Shown one piece after another: positions 25,904 through 33,208 of a stretch of DNA of 64,000 nt. The stretch covers positions 124,001 through 188,000 of the forward strand of contig QXCW01000002.1 of the NCBI GenBank assembly GCA_003550275.1. The letters are read 5' to 3'. The notes beneath the pieces are model-generated. The model did no database searches, was not told the DNA's origin, and saw only the letters and a list, made by a program, of their open reading frames with translations. Source of the stretch: Flavobacteriaceae bacterium MAR_2010_72. GTDB lineage: Bacteria; Bacteroidota; Bacteroidia; Flavobacteriales; Flavobacteriaceae. Positions within the stretch are counted from its first letter, which is position 1; each line of letters opens with the position of its first letter. Both the position numbers and the translations under genes were made by a program.

Positions 25904-27361
25904 ATGACAATTAAACCAACCAAAAGTATCATTGGGCTTATTTTAGGGCCATTACTATTTGTTTTAATTTTATTGTTCTTTCATCCTGAAGGTTTAACCA
26001 AACCTGCTAATGCTGTTTTGGCATCGGCCGTATGGATCGCTGTTTGGTGGATAACCGAGGCAATGCCTATTGCGGTTACCGCACTATTACCTATTATTCT
26101 TTTTCCGTTAAGTGGAGGCCTAGGCTTAGATGAAACAACCGCTTCTTACGGACATAAATATGTGTTTCTATATATTGGCGGTTTTATTATTGCCATAGCC
26201 ATTGAAAAATGGAATCTTCATAAGCGTATTGCATTAACCATCATAAAAATTGTAGGTACTAATGTGATCCATATCATTTTAGGTTTTATGATTGCTACGG
26301 CATTTCTATCGATGTGGATATCGAATACAGCTACTTCTGTGATGATACTGCCCATAGGTATGGCCATTGTTGCGCAATTAAGGGACAACCCAAATACCGT
26401 TGAAAATGAAAATTTAATATTTGGGAAAGCGCTGATGCTGGCCATTGCTTATAGTGCATCAATTGGCGGTATGGCGACTCTAATTGGAACGCCACCAAAT
26501 TTGGTTTTAGCAGGTGTGGTTCAAGAAACCTATGGCGTAGAAATTACATTTGCACAATGGTTTACATTTGGGTTTCCAATTAGCGTTATCCTATTGTATA
26601 TATGTTGGTTGTATCTAACACGTGTAGCTTTTAAATTCAAGCAAAAAGCATTTCCTGGAGGAAGACAGGAAATACAGACGCAATTAAAGTCACTCGGAAA
26701 AATTTCCTTTGAAGAAAAAACGGTACTTGTTGTATTTGTATTTACCGCTGTGGCATGGATTTGTAGATCGTTTTTGATCAAGCAATTTATTCCGGCAATT
26801 GACGACACCATCATTGGAATTTTTGGTGGAATTTTATTGTTTTTGTTGCCAAGGAAAGATAAGAAAAGCCGATTACTAGACTGGGATGATGCGATCAAAT
26901 TGCCATGGGGAATCATACTCTTATTTGGTGGTGGTATGGCATTGGCATTAGGTTTTGAGTCTAGTGGTTTGGCGCAATGGATTGGGCAACAAATGTCATC
27001 TTTAAGCACATTGCCACTTATTTTAATTCTTTTGGTTTTGGTCGCTTCAGTCAATTTCTTGACTGAAATTACTTCTAATTTAGCTACAACAGCAATGTTA
27101 CTTCCTGTATTGGTGTCACTTGCTTCTGCAATAGGGATTCATCCGTATTTGTTATTAGTTGGCGCAACGGTTGCCGCTTCATGTGCATTTATGCTACCTG
27201 TAGCAACGCCGCCAAACGCTGTTGTTTTTGGTTCTGGGTATTTAAAAATTGAAGACATGGTACGAAAGGGTTTTTGGATGAATATCATCTCAATTGTCCT
27301 TCTAACCTTAATCGTTTATTTTATACTTCCGCTAATTTGGGATTTAAGTAGAACATTATAA
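25904..27361 (+). CDS. Second SLC13 (DASS) family carrier
   Basis: 485-residue inner-membrane carrier, paralogous to the one at 22808-24286: same WWITEAMPIAVTALLPIILFPL opening, IGGMATLIGTPPNLVLAG as first substrate/sodium loop and LTEITSNLATTAMLLPVL as second. About 11-12 membrane segments. It follows the MocR gene by 37 bp in the same direction, so it is probably co-transcribed with it. It may import the same class of acid with different affinity or counter-ion, or a product of the second operon. Ends 9 bp before the convergent YceI gene with no strong terminator seen. Confidence 0.92.
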   Translation: MTIKPTKSIIGLILGPLLFVLILLFFHPEGLTKPANAVLASAVWIAVWWITEAMPIAVTALLPIILFPLSGGLGLDETTASYGHKYVFLYIGGFIIAIAIEKWNLHKRIALTIIKIVGTNVIHIILGFMIATAFLSMWISNTATSVMILPIGMAIVAQLRDNPNTVENENLIFGKALMLAIAYSASIGGMATLIGTPPNLVLAGVVQETYGVEITFAQWFTFGFPISVILLYICWLYLTRVAFKFKQKAFPGGRQEIQTQLKSLGKISFEEKTVLVVFVFTAVAWICRSFLIKQFIPAIDDTIIGIFGGILLFLLPRKDKKSRLLDWDDAIKLPWGIILLFGGGMALALGFESSGLAQWIGQQMSSLSTLPLILILLVLVASVNFLTEITSNLATTAMLLPVLVSLASAIGIHPYLLLVGATVAASCAFMLPVATPPNAVVFGSGYLKIEDMVRKGFWMNIISIVLLTLIVYFILPLIWDLSRTL

Positions 27362-27370
27362 AAGCTTCAT

Positions 27371-27907
27371 CTATTGCTTAACTAATTCAAAAGAAAAATT
27401 TACGACGATTTCTTCAGCAATTTTATTGCTAACTATTTTAGGGATCTTGATATTAAAATCACTGGCCAACACTTTAAAAGTTCCTTCGATAACAATGGTG
27501 TCATTTTTATGTACACTTGTTATATCAATGTTACTTATAGTTTTACTAACGCCGTGAAAGTTTAGTTCTCCTGTGATTTTGTAAGTTGTTTTTTCTGTTT
27601 TTAAGGAAAAGCCATCAATAGTTCCTTTAAAGGTTGCTTTTGGATACAAATAAGATTCGGCATAGTTTTCGTTAAAATGCTCTTCCATTAGGGCATTTTT
27701 AAATCGAAAAGCCTTTACCATAGCCAAGGCTGCAAATTCACCATTATCGGCATTGATTATACCGGTTACTGCATTGTTTTTCGCTGCCACCTCCTCGAAT
27801 GAAGGTACAGAAGCTTCAAACTGAACAACCCCAGTTTTTGTAATATACTTATCTTGAGCCGTAACACTTAAGCTCATAAAAACAAGGAAATATAGCAAAT
27901 ACTTCAT
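27371..27907 (-). CDS. YceI family protein
   Basis: 178 residues with signal peptide (MKYLLYFLVFMSLSVTAQ). The mature part has the YceI lipocalin-like barrel pattern: YITKTGVVQFEASVPSFEEV, FRFKNALMEEHFNENYAESYLYPKATFKG and YKITGELNFHGVSKTISNIDIT. YceI proteins bind polyprenyl-type lipids in a barrel in the periplasm, and some sit near cytochromes. Here it is the last gene of a leftward run OB-fold protein, T9SS cargo, DUF5777 barrel, cytochrome lipoprotein, YceI, which suggests an envelope redox or lipid-linked role. Gap from the cytochrome gene is 53 bp. Confidence 0.88.
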   Translation of the reverse strand: MKYLLYFLVFMSLSVTAQDKYITKTGVVQFEASVPSFEEVAAKNNAVTGIINADNGEFAALAMVKAFRFKNALMEEHFNENYAESYLYPKATFKGTIDGFSLKTEKTTYKITGELNFHGVSKTISNIDITSVHKNDTIVIEGTFKVLASDFNIKIPKIVSNKIAEEIVVNFSFELVKQ

Positions 27908-27960
27908 TTTTTTAAATTTATGTTATCTACCAAGAATCAAAAATGTTGCCAAAACAAAAT

Positions 27961-28329
27961 TTAGTTTTCTAACAAACCTCCATCTCTCCATTGCTGGATT
28001 AGGGTTTTTTGAGCCTGTGATAACGGACTGTTAGGAGACGGCGGCATTGGATTGGTAGTACTGTTTATACGACTTATAATAATATTTACATCTGCCTTTA
28101 CTTGATTGTAAGTGACATACGGCTTTGGTGCCCCTTGCGTTGGTGGGTCACCATGGCATTGAATACAATTGTTTGTGAAAATCGGTTTGATATCAGCCTC
28201 ATAAGTTACCGTGCCCATTGGGTCAGGATCTGGGTCAGGAGTTGGAGTTAAATCATCAGTACTGTCACTCGAACAAGTGTAAAGAGCCGAGATACATAGG
28301 ATTACAAAAATTGATTTTATAAAATTCAT
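27961..28329 (-). CDS. Small c-type cytochrome lipoprotein
   Basis: 122 residues. Lipobox Cys19 (CISALYTC), an Asp/Pro-rich linker (TPTPDPDPDPMG) and a heme-binding motif CIQCHG (Cys55, Cys58, His59). A possible axial Met is in NPMPPS (Met95), followed by SQAQKTLIQQWRDGGLLEN, the closing helix of class I cytochromes. It resembles the single-heme domain found at the end of many Bacteroidota surface proteins. It should carry electrons at the outer membrane or periplasm; no oxidase or dehydrogenase partner lies in the run. It is 38 bp downstream of the DUF5777 gene. Confidence 0.85.
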   Translation of the reverse strand: MNFIKSIFVILCISALYTCSSDSTDDLTPTPDPDPDPMGTVTYEADIKPIFTNNCIQCHGDPPTQGAPKPYVTYNQVKADVNIIISRINSTTNPMPPSPNSPLSQAQKTLIQQWRDGGLLEN

Positions 28330-28367
28330 AGTGTTAAATTTTTTAATTGTTAATATTGATTTTTGTG

Positions 28368-29216
28368 TTAAAACGTTCGACTTAAATTAAAACCAAAATA
28401 AATCGTGCCTTCTGTCCAGTCACCAAATCCTTGACCCAAAAAGCCATTGGTATTCATGGGCTGCGCATTGGTAAAATGCATTTGGAAAACATGGCCTCCA
28501 GTTTCTAAATCCACACCAATTGATAAAGGATTTGTAAATGGTGAATTGCTTGCTCGGTTGAGGTGCCAACCATAGTCGGCATTTAAGGACCAGCGCTTGC
28601 CTAGTTTGTAACGTCCACCAAAACCTAGGGCAAATTGAGAGTTGTCCTGCTCATCTACAAAGACAAAATTGTCATGAAAAAACGTAGGAGCTAGCTCCAA
28701 TGATAAGTTGGTATTGACTTTTCTTGAAATTAGAAGTTGGGCCGTATAACCCAATCGGTGTTTAAATTCTAATCCGGGCAAGTTATCCTTATCTAAAGAC
28801 GAATTAATTAAAATGGCATTAAAGCCAACAATGGTAAACGGAAACCCGTTTGATTTTTGCCTCACTAAACGGTATTTTAAAGACAGATCATACACTTTTA
28901 AAAAGGAACTACGCGAAGCACCAATATTAATGTTGTCAGATAATCCGTAAACAAAATTTAAACGCGTAACAGCATCATCAAGCCCAAAAAAGCTATCAAA
29001 ACCATTTTCAATACTTCCAAATCTATGGGACACAATAAAATTCAACTGCTTTTTTGCAACTAACTTGGTAGATTCAAAATTCACAATTTTCAAGCCTTTA
29101 AAAGCGGCATCTGCATAGGTTGCCCATGAAGTATCGGTGTCAATTTCATTGAGTAAATCATCTTGTGAGAATGACCATATTGGAAAGCACAAAATTAGGC
29201 ATAGTATATATCTCAT
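28368..29216 (-). CDS. DUF5777 family beta-barrel protein
   Basis: 282 residues: signal peptide (MRYILCLILCFPIWSFSQ) and alternating beta strands to a C-terminal aromatic residue (IYFGFNLSRTF), as in outer-membrane barrels. LVAKKQLNFIVSHRFGSIENGFDSFFGLDDAVTRLNFVYGLSDNINIGASRS is the hallmark of the DUF5777 group. These genes recur beside small c-type cytochromes and YceI in Bacteroidota (recalled, not searched). A role as porin or platform for the cytochrome is possible but unproven. Spacing to the T9SS gene upstream is 4 bp. Confidence 0.8.
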   Translation of the reverse strand: MRYILCLILCFPIWSFSQDDLLNEIDTDTSWATYADAAFKGLKIVNFESTKLVAKKQLNFIVSHRFGSIENGFDSFFGLDDAVTRLNFVYGLSDNINIGASRSSFLKVYDLSLKYRLVRQKSNGFPFTIVGFNAILINSSLDKDNLPGLEFKHRLGYTAQLLISRKVNTNLSLELAPTFFHDNFVFVDEQDNSQFALGFGGRYKLGKRWSLNADYGWHLNRASNSPFTNPLSIGVDLETGGHVFQMHFTNAQPMNTNGFLGQGFGDWTEGTIYFGFNLSRTF

Positions 29217-29220
29217 AGAA

Positions 29221-29943
29221 TTAGTTTTTTATAAATTTTTTAGTTTGAATTTGTTGAAGATTTGAGACCTGTACAAGGTAAATTCCCTTTTCCCAGTCAA
29301 ATACATCAATTGGGTTTTGGTAGCCATTGATGGAAAGGATTTCATTTCCTAAAACATTATAAACCTTAACAGAAATAGTTGTTGCAAATGCAGGTAGATT
29401 TAACTTTATATTTGAGTTATTTGGATTTGGACTAATAGTAAAGGTATTAATTGAAAAGTAATTAGTGCTTAAACCAGAATCTGTGGAACGTTGATAGCTA
29501 AATCCTCCTCCGGCAGCCAATGATGTCCAAGAAAGAAATTTGATATCGATATAAATATCGTCACTAATTAAATGAACTACCATATCCAAGCCAATTTTAC
29601 TGGAAGGTGAATTGTCCATAGCAACAGCCCAAGTTGTGAAGGTTAAAGACCCAAGATTAGAAGTGGTGCCAAAAGCCCACTCCGTATCAAGAGGTGAATT
29701 TCCAGATGTGCCAGAGCCAGTATAAACTGTTTCTTGAGCAATATTGAAGATTCCTTTGCTGTTTGCTCTTGTAATCCAGACATTAGAGTTAATCCTGTCT
29801 TGATTTGCTTCTAGAGTCCAGTCAACATTGTCGGCTTTTGTAAAAATGGTCGTAGGACCATTCCAGATGGTTTGTGCAGCAATATGAGTATTGAATAGAA
29901 ATATTGTAGCAAGTATAAGTAATCGTGATTTCATAATCTCCAT
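29221..29943 (-). CDS. Small T9SS-exported protein of unknown function
   Basis: 240 residues. A signal peptide (MKSRLLILATIFLFNTHIAAQ from the in-frame ATG at 29934, or MEIMKS... from 29943), then a conserved region with NVDWTLEANQDRI, NVWITRANSKGIFNIAQE, TEWAFGTTSNLGSLTF and DDIYIDIKFLSWTS...FSYQRST, and a T9SS type A sorting domain from about residue 165 (TISPNPNNSN, VYNVLGNEI). The middle domain occurs in many bacterial exported proteins without known activity. Its place 2 bp after the OB-fold gene and 4 bp before DUF5777 makes co-transcription with the cytochrome/YceI run very likely. Confidence 0.78.
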   Translation of the reverse strand: MEIMKSRLLILATIFLFNTHIAAQTIWNGPTTIFTKADNVDWTLEANQDRINSNVWITRANSKGIFNIAQETVYTGSGTSGNSPLDTEWAFGTTSNLGSLTFTTWAVAMDNSPSSKIGLDMVVHLISDDIYIDIKFLSWTSLAAGGGFSYQRSTDSGLSTNYFSINTFTISPNPNNSNIKLNLPAFATTISVKVYNVLGNEILSINGYQNPIDVFDWEKGIYLVQVSNLQQIQTKKFIKN

Positions 29944-29945
29944 GT

Positions 29946-30317
29946 CTAATTAGGTAATATGTTACATTGATCGAGTTTTATTTCTTCCAACAAGTCATCA
30001 TAACCAATAACACGGCCTTTAATTTGAACAACTGTATCATTAGTTGTAATTTTTTGCTCAAACTGACAAAAGATATTTGGGTTAAGTATTAGATCGTTCT
30101 CGTTTTGTTCTGTAATGATTCCATTAATTACAATAGTTTTGTTGAGGTATTTTCGTTCTGATGCTTTAGGGTCATTTGAAAATTCTTTTGAAAGTTCCAC
30201 GGCAGTAACTACAAATTCAGGAGTTTCATCCTGGATATTTCTATGCTCCTGATAAATATAGTTGTAGGCAAAAATGCCCAAAACCAGCAATGCTATAAGA
30301 ATAATCCATTTTCGCAT
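29946..30317 (-). CDS. Membrane-anchored OB-fold (tRNA_anti-like) protein
   Basis: 123 residues. One N-terminal membrane helix (IILIALLVLGIFAYNYIY) followed by a short OB-type domain: TAVELSKEFSNDPKASERKYLNKTIVINGIITEQNENDLILNP...TNDTVVQIKGRVIGYDDLLEEIKLDQCNIL. This pattern fits the tRNA_anti-like group of exported OB folds. The domain faces the periplasm, so tRNA binding is unlikely; ligand unknown. It is the first gene of the five-gene leftward run ending with YceI. Confidence 0.7.
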   Translation of the reverse strand: MRKWIILIALLVLGIFAYNYIYQEHRNIQDETPEFVVTAVELSKEFSNDPKASERKYLNKTIVINGIITEQNENDLILNPNIFCQFEQKITTNDTVVQIKGRVIGYDDLLEEIKLDQCNILPN

Positions 30318-30364
30318 AATACTATGTTTAATTAAGCCTGTTACTGTACCAGAACTTATGTTTT

Positions 30365-30393
30365 AAACTGCTCCAGACTAACTGGAGCAGTTT
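30365..30393. repeat. Perfect 12-bp inverted repeat (possible terminator or operator)
   Basis: AAACTGCTCCAG (30365-30376) and CTGGAGCAGTTT (30382-30393) with a 5-base loop. On the minus strand it follows the Asp-rich lipoprotein gene by 136 bp but has only a short T tail. On the plus strand it ends in four T with no gene upstream. It lies 48 bp before the OB-fold gene, so it could end the lipoprotein transcript or control the operon. Confidence 0.5.
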
Positions 30394-30529
30394 TGGCCAA
30401 TAATCAATCAAAGCGTAGTGCTAATGAGCACCTAAATCAATTTTTCTTTTTCATCTTTAATCTTTACAAAAATTAAAGAGTTTCTTCCTTCATCGTTATT
30501 GCTTTGTTAATTACTTGAGGCCATATGTT

Positions 30530-31606
30530 TTAATTGCAATTACCTTCATACCTTAAACGATCAATACCTCCAACCCTTAAATCAACTTTAGTCTCTCCAG
30601 AATAACTTTGTATTTCATGCAAGATCCAGTTGTTTTCGCAATAGGGTAAATCTTGAAAATCTATTTCCACCGTAATATTGTTCCCTGTACCTGTAGCGAT
30701 CCAAGTACCATAAGCACTATTTGCTCCCCAGTAAGCACCAACAGTTCCATCTTGGTAAAAATTGAATCGGTAGCCTTGGTAAACATTATCATAGTTTTGA
30801 TCGTTTCTTTCTAATTTGTCCACATACCAATTACCACACTGGGTTAAAAGTGTTTCTAGTTCTTCTTTGGTACATTGATCACAATCATCATCATTATAAT
30901 CGTAATCATCATCTTCATCACAATCATCACTATGATTTTGGATGGTGTTCTGCAATTCATTTAAATTATTGATAGACTTTGAAGTGCCATCTGAAAGCAC
31001 AACTTTAATAGGAAAACGAATGTTTACAACATCATTTTGATCAACGCCTTTAATAAATTCATAAAGTTGCTTATCGTTGTTTAGTGAAATACGCTCTATT
31101 AATTCAGTTGTAGTGTTAAAGACGGAAGCATCAATTGGATATTGAAAATCGAGACATTCAATATCAGTATCACTTTCATTTTCGCCATTGCAAGTGTTTG
31201 CATTTGCAATAAGTCCGTTAGAAGTATGTACTGTTGTTTCAGTAAAATCACTAAAAACAATTGCCAAGGGAAACTGAAAATTTAAAATATCTAAATCATC
31301 GTCATCATCGTCAAATAGGAACTCAACAATGCTTAAATCTTCAATCGAGTTGATCGAAATATCAGACCCATTTACATTTACATTGATAGGAAGTTTTATA
31401 GTAAAACAATTAGCAAAATCTAGAATATTATCTTTAGAGCCATCGTTCATTGCGGTACGCTGTATTAAGTTGGCAACTACAGAGTTTGCGGTTAAAGTTT
31501 CGTCTTCAGGCGCTTCTATAAATTCGGTTTCTTCAGTTCTACACGAATAAAACATGAAAACAAAACACAACATTAAAATAATTAAAATGCGTAATGGACT
31601 ATTCAT
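30530..31606 (-). CDS. Asp-rich, internally duplicated surface lipoprotein with lipocalin-like C-terminus
   Basis: 358 residues from the ATG at 31606 (the longer frame starts at a TTG). Lipobox Cys22 (FVFMFYSC) is followed by acidic residues (RTEETEF), as in surface-export signals of Flavobacteria. Two homologous units follow: 67-137 (CFTIKLPINV...LNFQFPLAIVFSD) and 151-225 (CLDFQYPIDA...VNIRFPIKVVLSD). Acidic stretches occur at 99-106 (six consecutive Asp) and 227-243 (with Cys). From about 250 to the end (CGNWYVDKL...YQDGTVGAYWG...YGTWIA) it resembles a small lipocalin-type barrel. No known family was recognised. It is divergent from an ECF sigma-FecR-TonB receptor set and could be the receptor's surface partner or a metal binder (inference). 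Confidence 0.68.
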   Translation of the reverse strand: MNSPLRILIILMLCFVFMFYSCRTEETEFIEAPEDETLTANSVVANLIQRTAMNDGSKDNILDFANCFTIKLPINVNVNGSDISINSIEDLSIVEFLFDDDDDDLDILNFQFPLAIVFSDFTETTVHTSNGLIANANTCNGENESDTDIECLDFQYPIDASVFNTTTELIERISLNNDKQLYEFIKGVDQNDVVNIRFPIKVVLSDGTSKSINNLNELQNTIQNHSDDCDEDDDYDYNDDDCDQCTKEELETLLTQCGNWYVDKLERNDQNYDNVYQGYRFNFYQDGTVGAYWGANSAYGTWIATGTGNNITVEIDFQDLPYCENNWILHEIQSYSGETKVDLRVGGIDRLRYEGNCN

Positions 31607-31718
31607 AAAACGATGTATTACCAAGTAACATATTCATTAATTAAACAACTCAAGCCTAATAACTCCTGAAAGAATTAACGAAATATTTCAATACCTTTAA
31701 GCAACTAAAGTTTTAATT

Positions 31719-32243
31719 GTGCCGAAAAACCTCAAGTCGAGTATTTGTGAAGATACTATTTTTGAGCGCGTTTATAATACGTATGCTCAAGATTTGCATG
31801 ACTATTTGTATTATAAATATGGAGCGCATTTAAATCCAAAAGACAAAGTGCAGGATGCCTTTGTCAAGCTTTGGGATAACTGTAAAAAGGTGCCTTTTGA
31901 TAAGGCAAAATCATTTTTATTTACGGTGGCAAATCATATGATGCTAAATGACATCAAGCACCAAAAAGTAGTATTTAAATATAACACTAGTTATCAAAGA
32001 TACGATACTCAAGAATCCCCTGAATTTATTTTAGAAAAGCAACAATACCTTGAACAGTATAAAAAGGCATTGGAAAGTTTAACCGAAGAGCAGCGCATAG
32101 CCTTTATGTTAAGTAAAGTGGAAGGAAAAAAACACAGCGAAATAGCGGCCCTTTTAGGAGTTACTCAAAAAGTAGTAGAATACAGAATTTACAGTGCATT
32201 TGATAAATTGAAAACCGAACTCGACTATTTTAAAATAAAATAA
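31719..32243 (+). CDS. ECF-type RNA polymerase sigma factor (FecI-like)
   Basis: 174 residues with a GTG start. Region 2 includes FERVYNTYAQDLHDYLYYKYG and DKVQDAFVKLWDNC (the D-x-x-Q-D-x-F/W motif), and region 4 is LTEEQRIAFMLSKVEGKKHSEIAALLGVTQKVVEYRIYSAFDKLKTEL. It redirects RNA polymerase to a small set of promoters when released by its anti-sigma. Encoded 50 bp upstream of the FecR gene and followed by a TonB receptor with an STN domain, it is part of a cell-surface signalling triplet. Its target is probably this receptor operon and/or the divergent lipoprotein gene. Another in-frame start further on would cut into region 2, so GTG is kept. Confidence 0.92.
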   Translation: MPKNLKSSICEDTIFERVYNTYAQDLHDYLYYKYGAHLNPKDKVQDAFVKLWDNCKKVPFDKAKSFLFTVANHMMLNDIKHQKVVFKYNTSYQRYDTQESPEFILEKQQYLEQYKKALESLTEEQRIAFMLSKVEGKKHSEIAALLGVTQKVVEYRIYSAFDKLKTELDYFKIK

Positions 32244-32293
32244 ATAAGGAGAAACCGAATTTTAGTTGTTCTATATATAATACAAATGAATTT

Positions 32294-33208
32294 ATGAATC
32301 AGGATGACTTATTAAAAAAGTGGCTTAATAATACCTTGTCTGAAGCTGAAGAAACGGCATTTAAGCAACAAAGTGATTATACCATTAACCTCGACATATT
32401 AGAAAGTGCTCGGTATTTTAAGGCTTCAGATGTATCCTCTGTTGATGATTTCAACACGTTTAAGCAACAGTATTTAGAAAGAAAATCAGTAGCTGGCAAT
32501 AAAAGGTTGTGGTGGTCACCAATCATTAAAATTGCTGCTGTATTTGTTGTTGCTTTGGGCATTTATTTTTCTTTTTTCTACAATAATCTTGTTCAGGTTC
32601 AAACATTGGCAAGTCAAAAAACTACCATTGAATTGCCTGATCACTCCTCGGTAGCGCTTAATGCGCTTTCAAAATTAGAATTTAGTAAACGCAAATGGAA
32701 AGACCAACGATTAGTGAATTTGGACGGTGAAGCATTTTTTAGCGTTTCTAAAGGTAAAACGTTTAGCGTACTTACTACAGATGGGCGTGTTACAGTGATT
32801 GGAACTAAATTTAACGTGAAGCAAAGAGAAAACTATTTTGAAGTCACCTGTTTTGAAGGTGTAGTAGAAGTAATATCAAATAAAATTAAGAGGCAATTGC
32901 TGTCTGGAGAGACGTTTAAAGTTTTAAATGGCAAACTTGTTCAAGAGAAGACAACTTTACAGGTTCCAACTTGGACTGAAGGTAAAAGTGTATTCGATGC
33001 AGCACCGTATGAAGAAGTCATAGCCGAGCTTGAAAGACAATATAATATAGACATAGAATATCAAAATTTAAATACAAATCGTTTATTTACAGGAGGGTTT
33101 ACGCATAATAATTTAGAAAATGCATTAATTTCGATTACAAAACCCATGAATTTAACTTATAGTATAAATTCGTCAAATCTTGTAATACTTTATGAGGATA
33201 ACAAGTAG
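32294..33208 (+). CDS. FecR family anti-sigma factor
   Basis: 304 residues. Cytoplasmic N-terminal sigma-binding part (about 1-75), one membrane helix (IIKIAAVFVVALGIYFSFFY, about 76-95) and a periplasmic FecR domain (TTIELPDHSSVALNALSKLEFSK...GEAFFSVSKGKTFSVLTTDGRVTVIGTKFNV, about 110-200). It ends with a DUF4974-like tail (FDAAPYEEVIAELERQYNIDIEYQN...GGFTHNNLENALISI). It holds the sigma factor encoded upstream and relays the signal from the STN domain of the TonB receptor. Its 3' end overlaps the receptor gene by 17 bp, indicating translational coupling. Confidence 0.95.
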   Translation: MNQDDLLKKWLNNTLSEAEETAFKQQSDYTINLDILESARYFKASDVSSVDDFNTFKQQYLERKSVAGNKRLWWSPIIKIAAVFVVALGIYFSFFYNNLVQVQTLASQKTTIELPDHSSVALNALSKLEFSKRKWKDQRLVNLDGEAFFSVSKGKTFSVLTTDGRVTVIGTKFNVKQRENYFEVTCFEGVVEVISNKIKRQLLSGETFKVLNGKLVQEKTTLQVPTWTEGKSVFDAAPYEEVIAELERQYNIDIEYQNLNTNRLFTGGFTHNNLENALISITKPMNLTYSINSSNLVILYEDNK

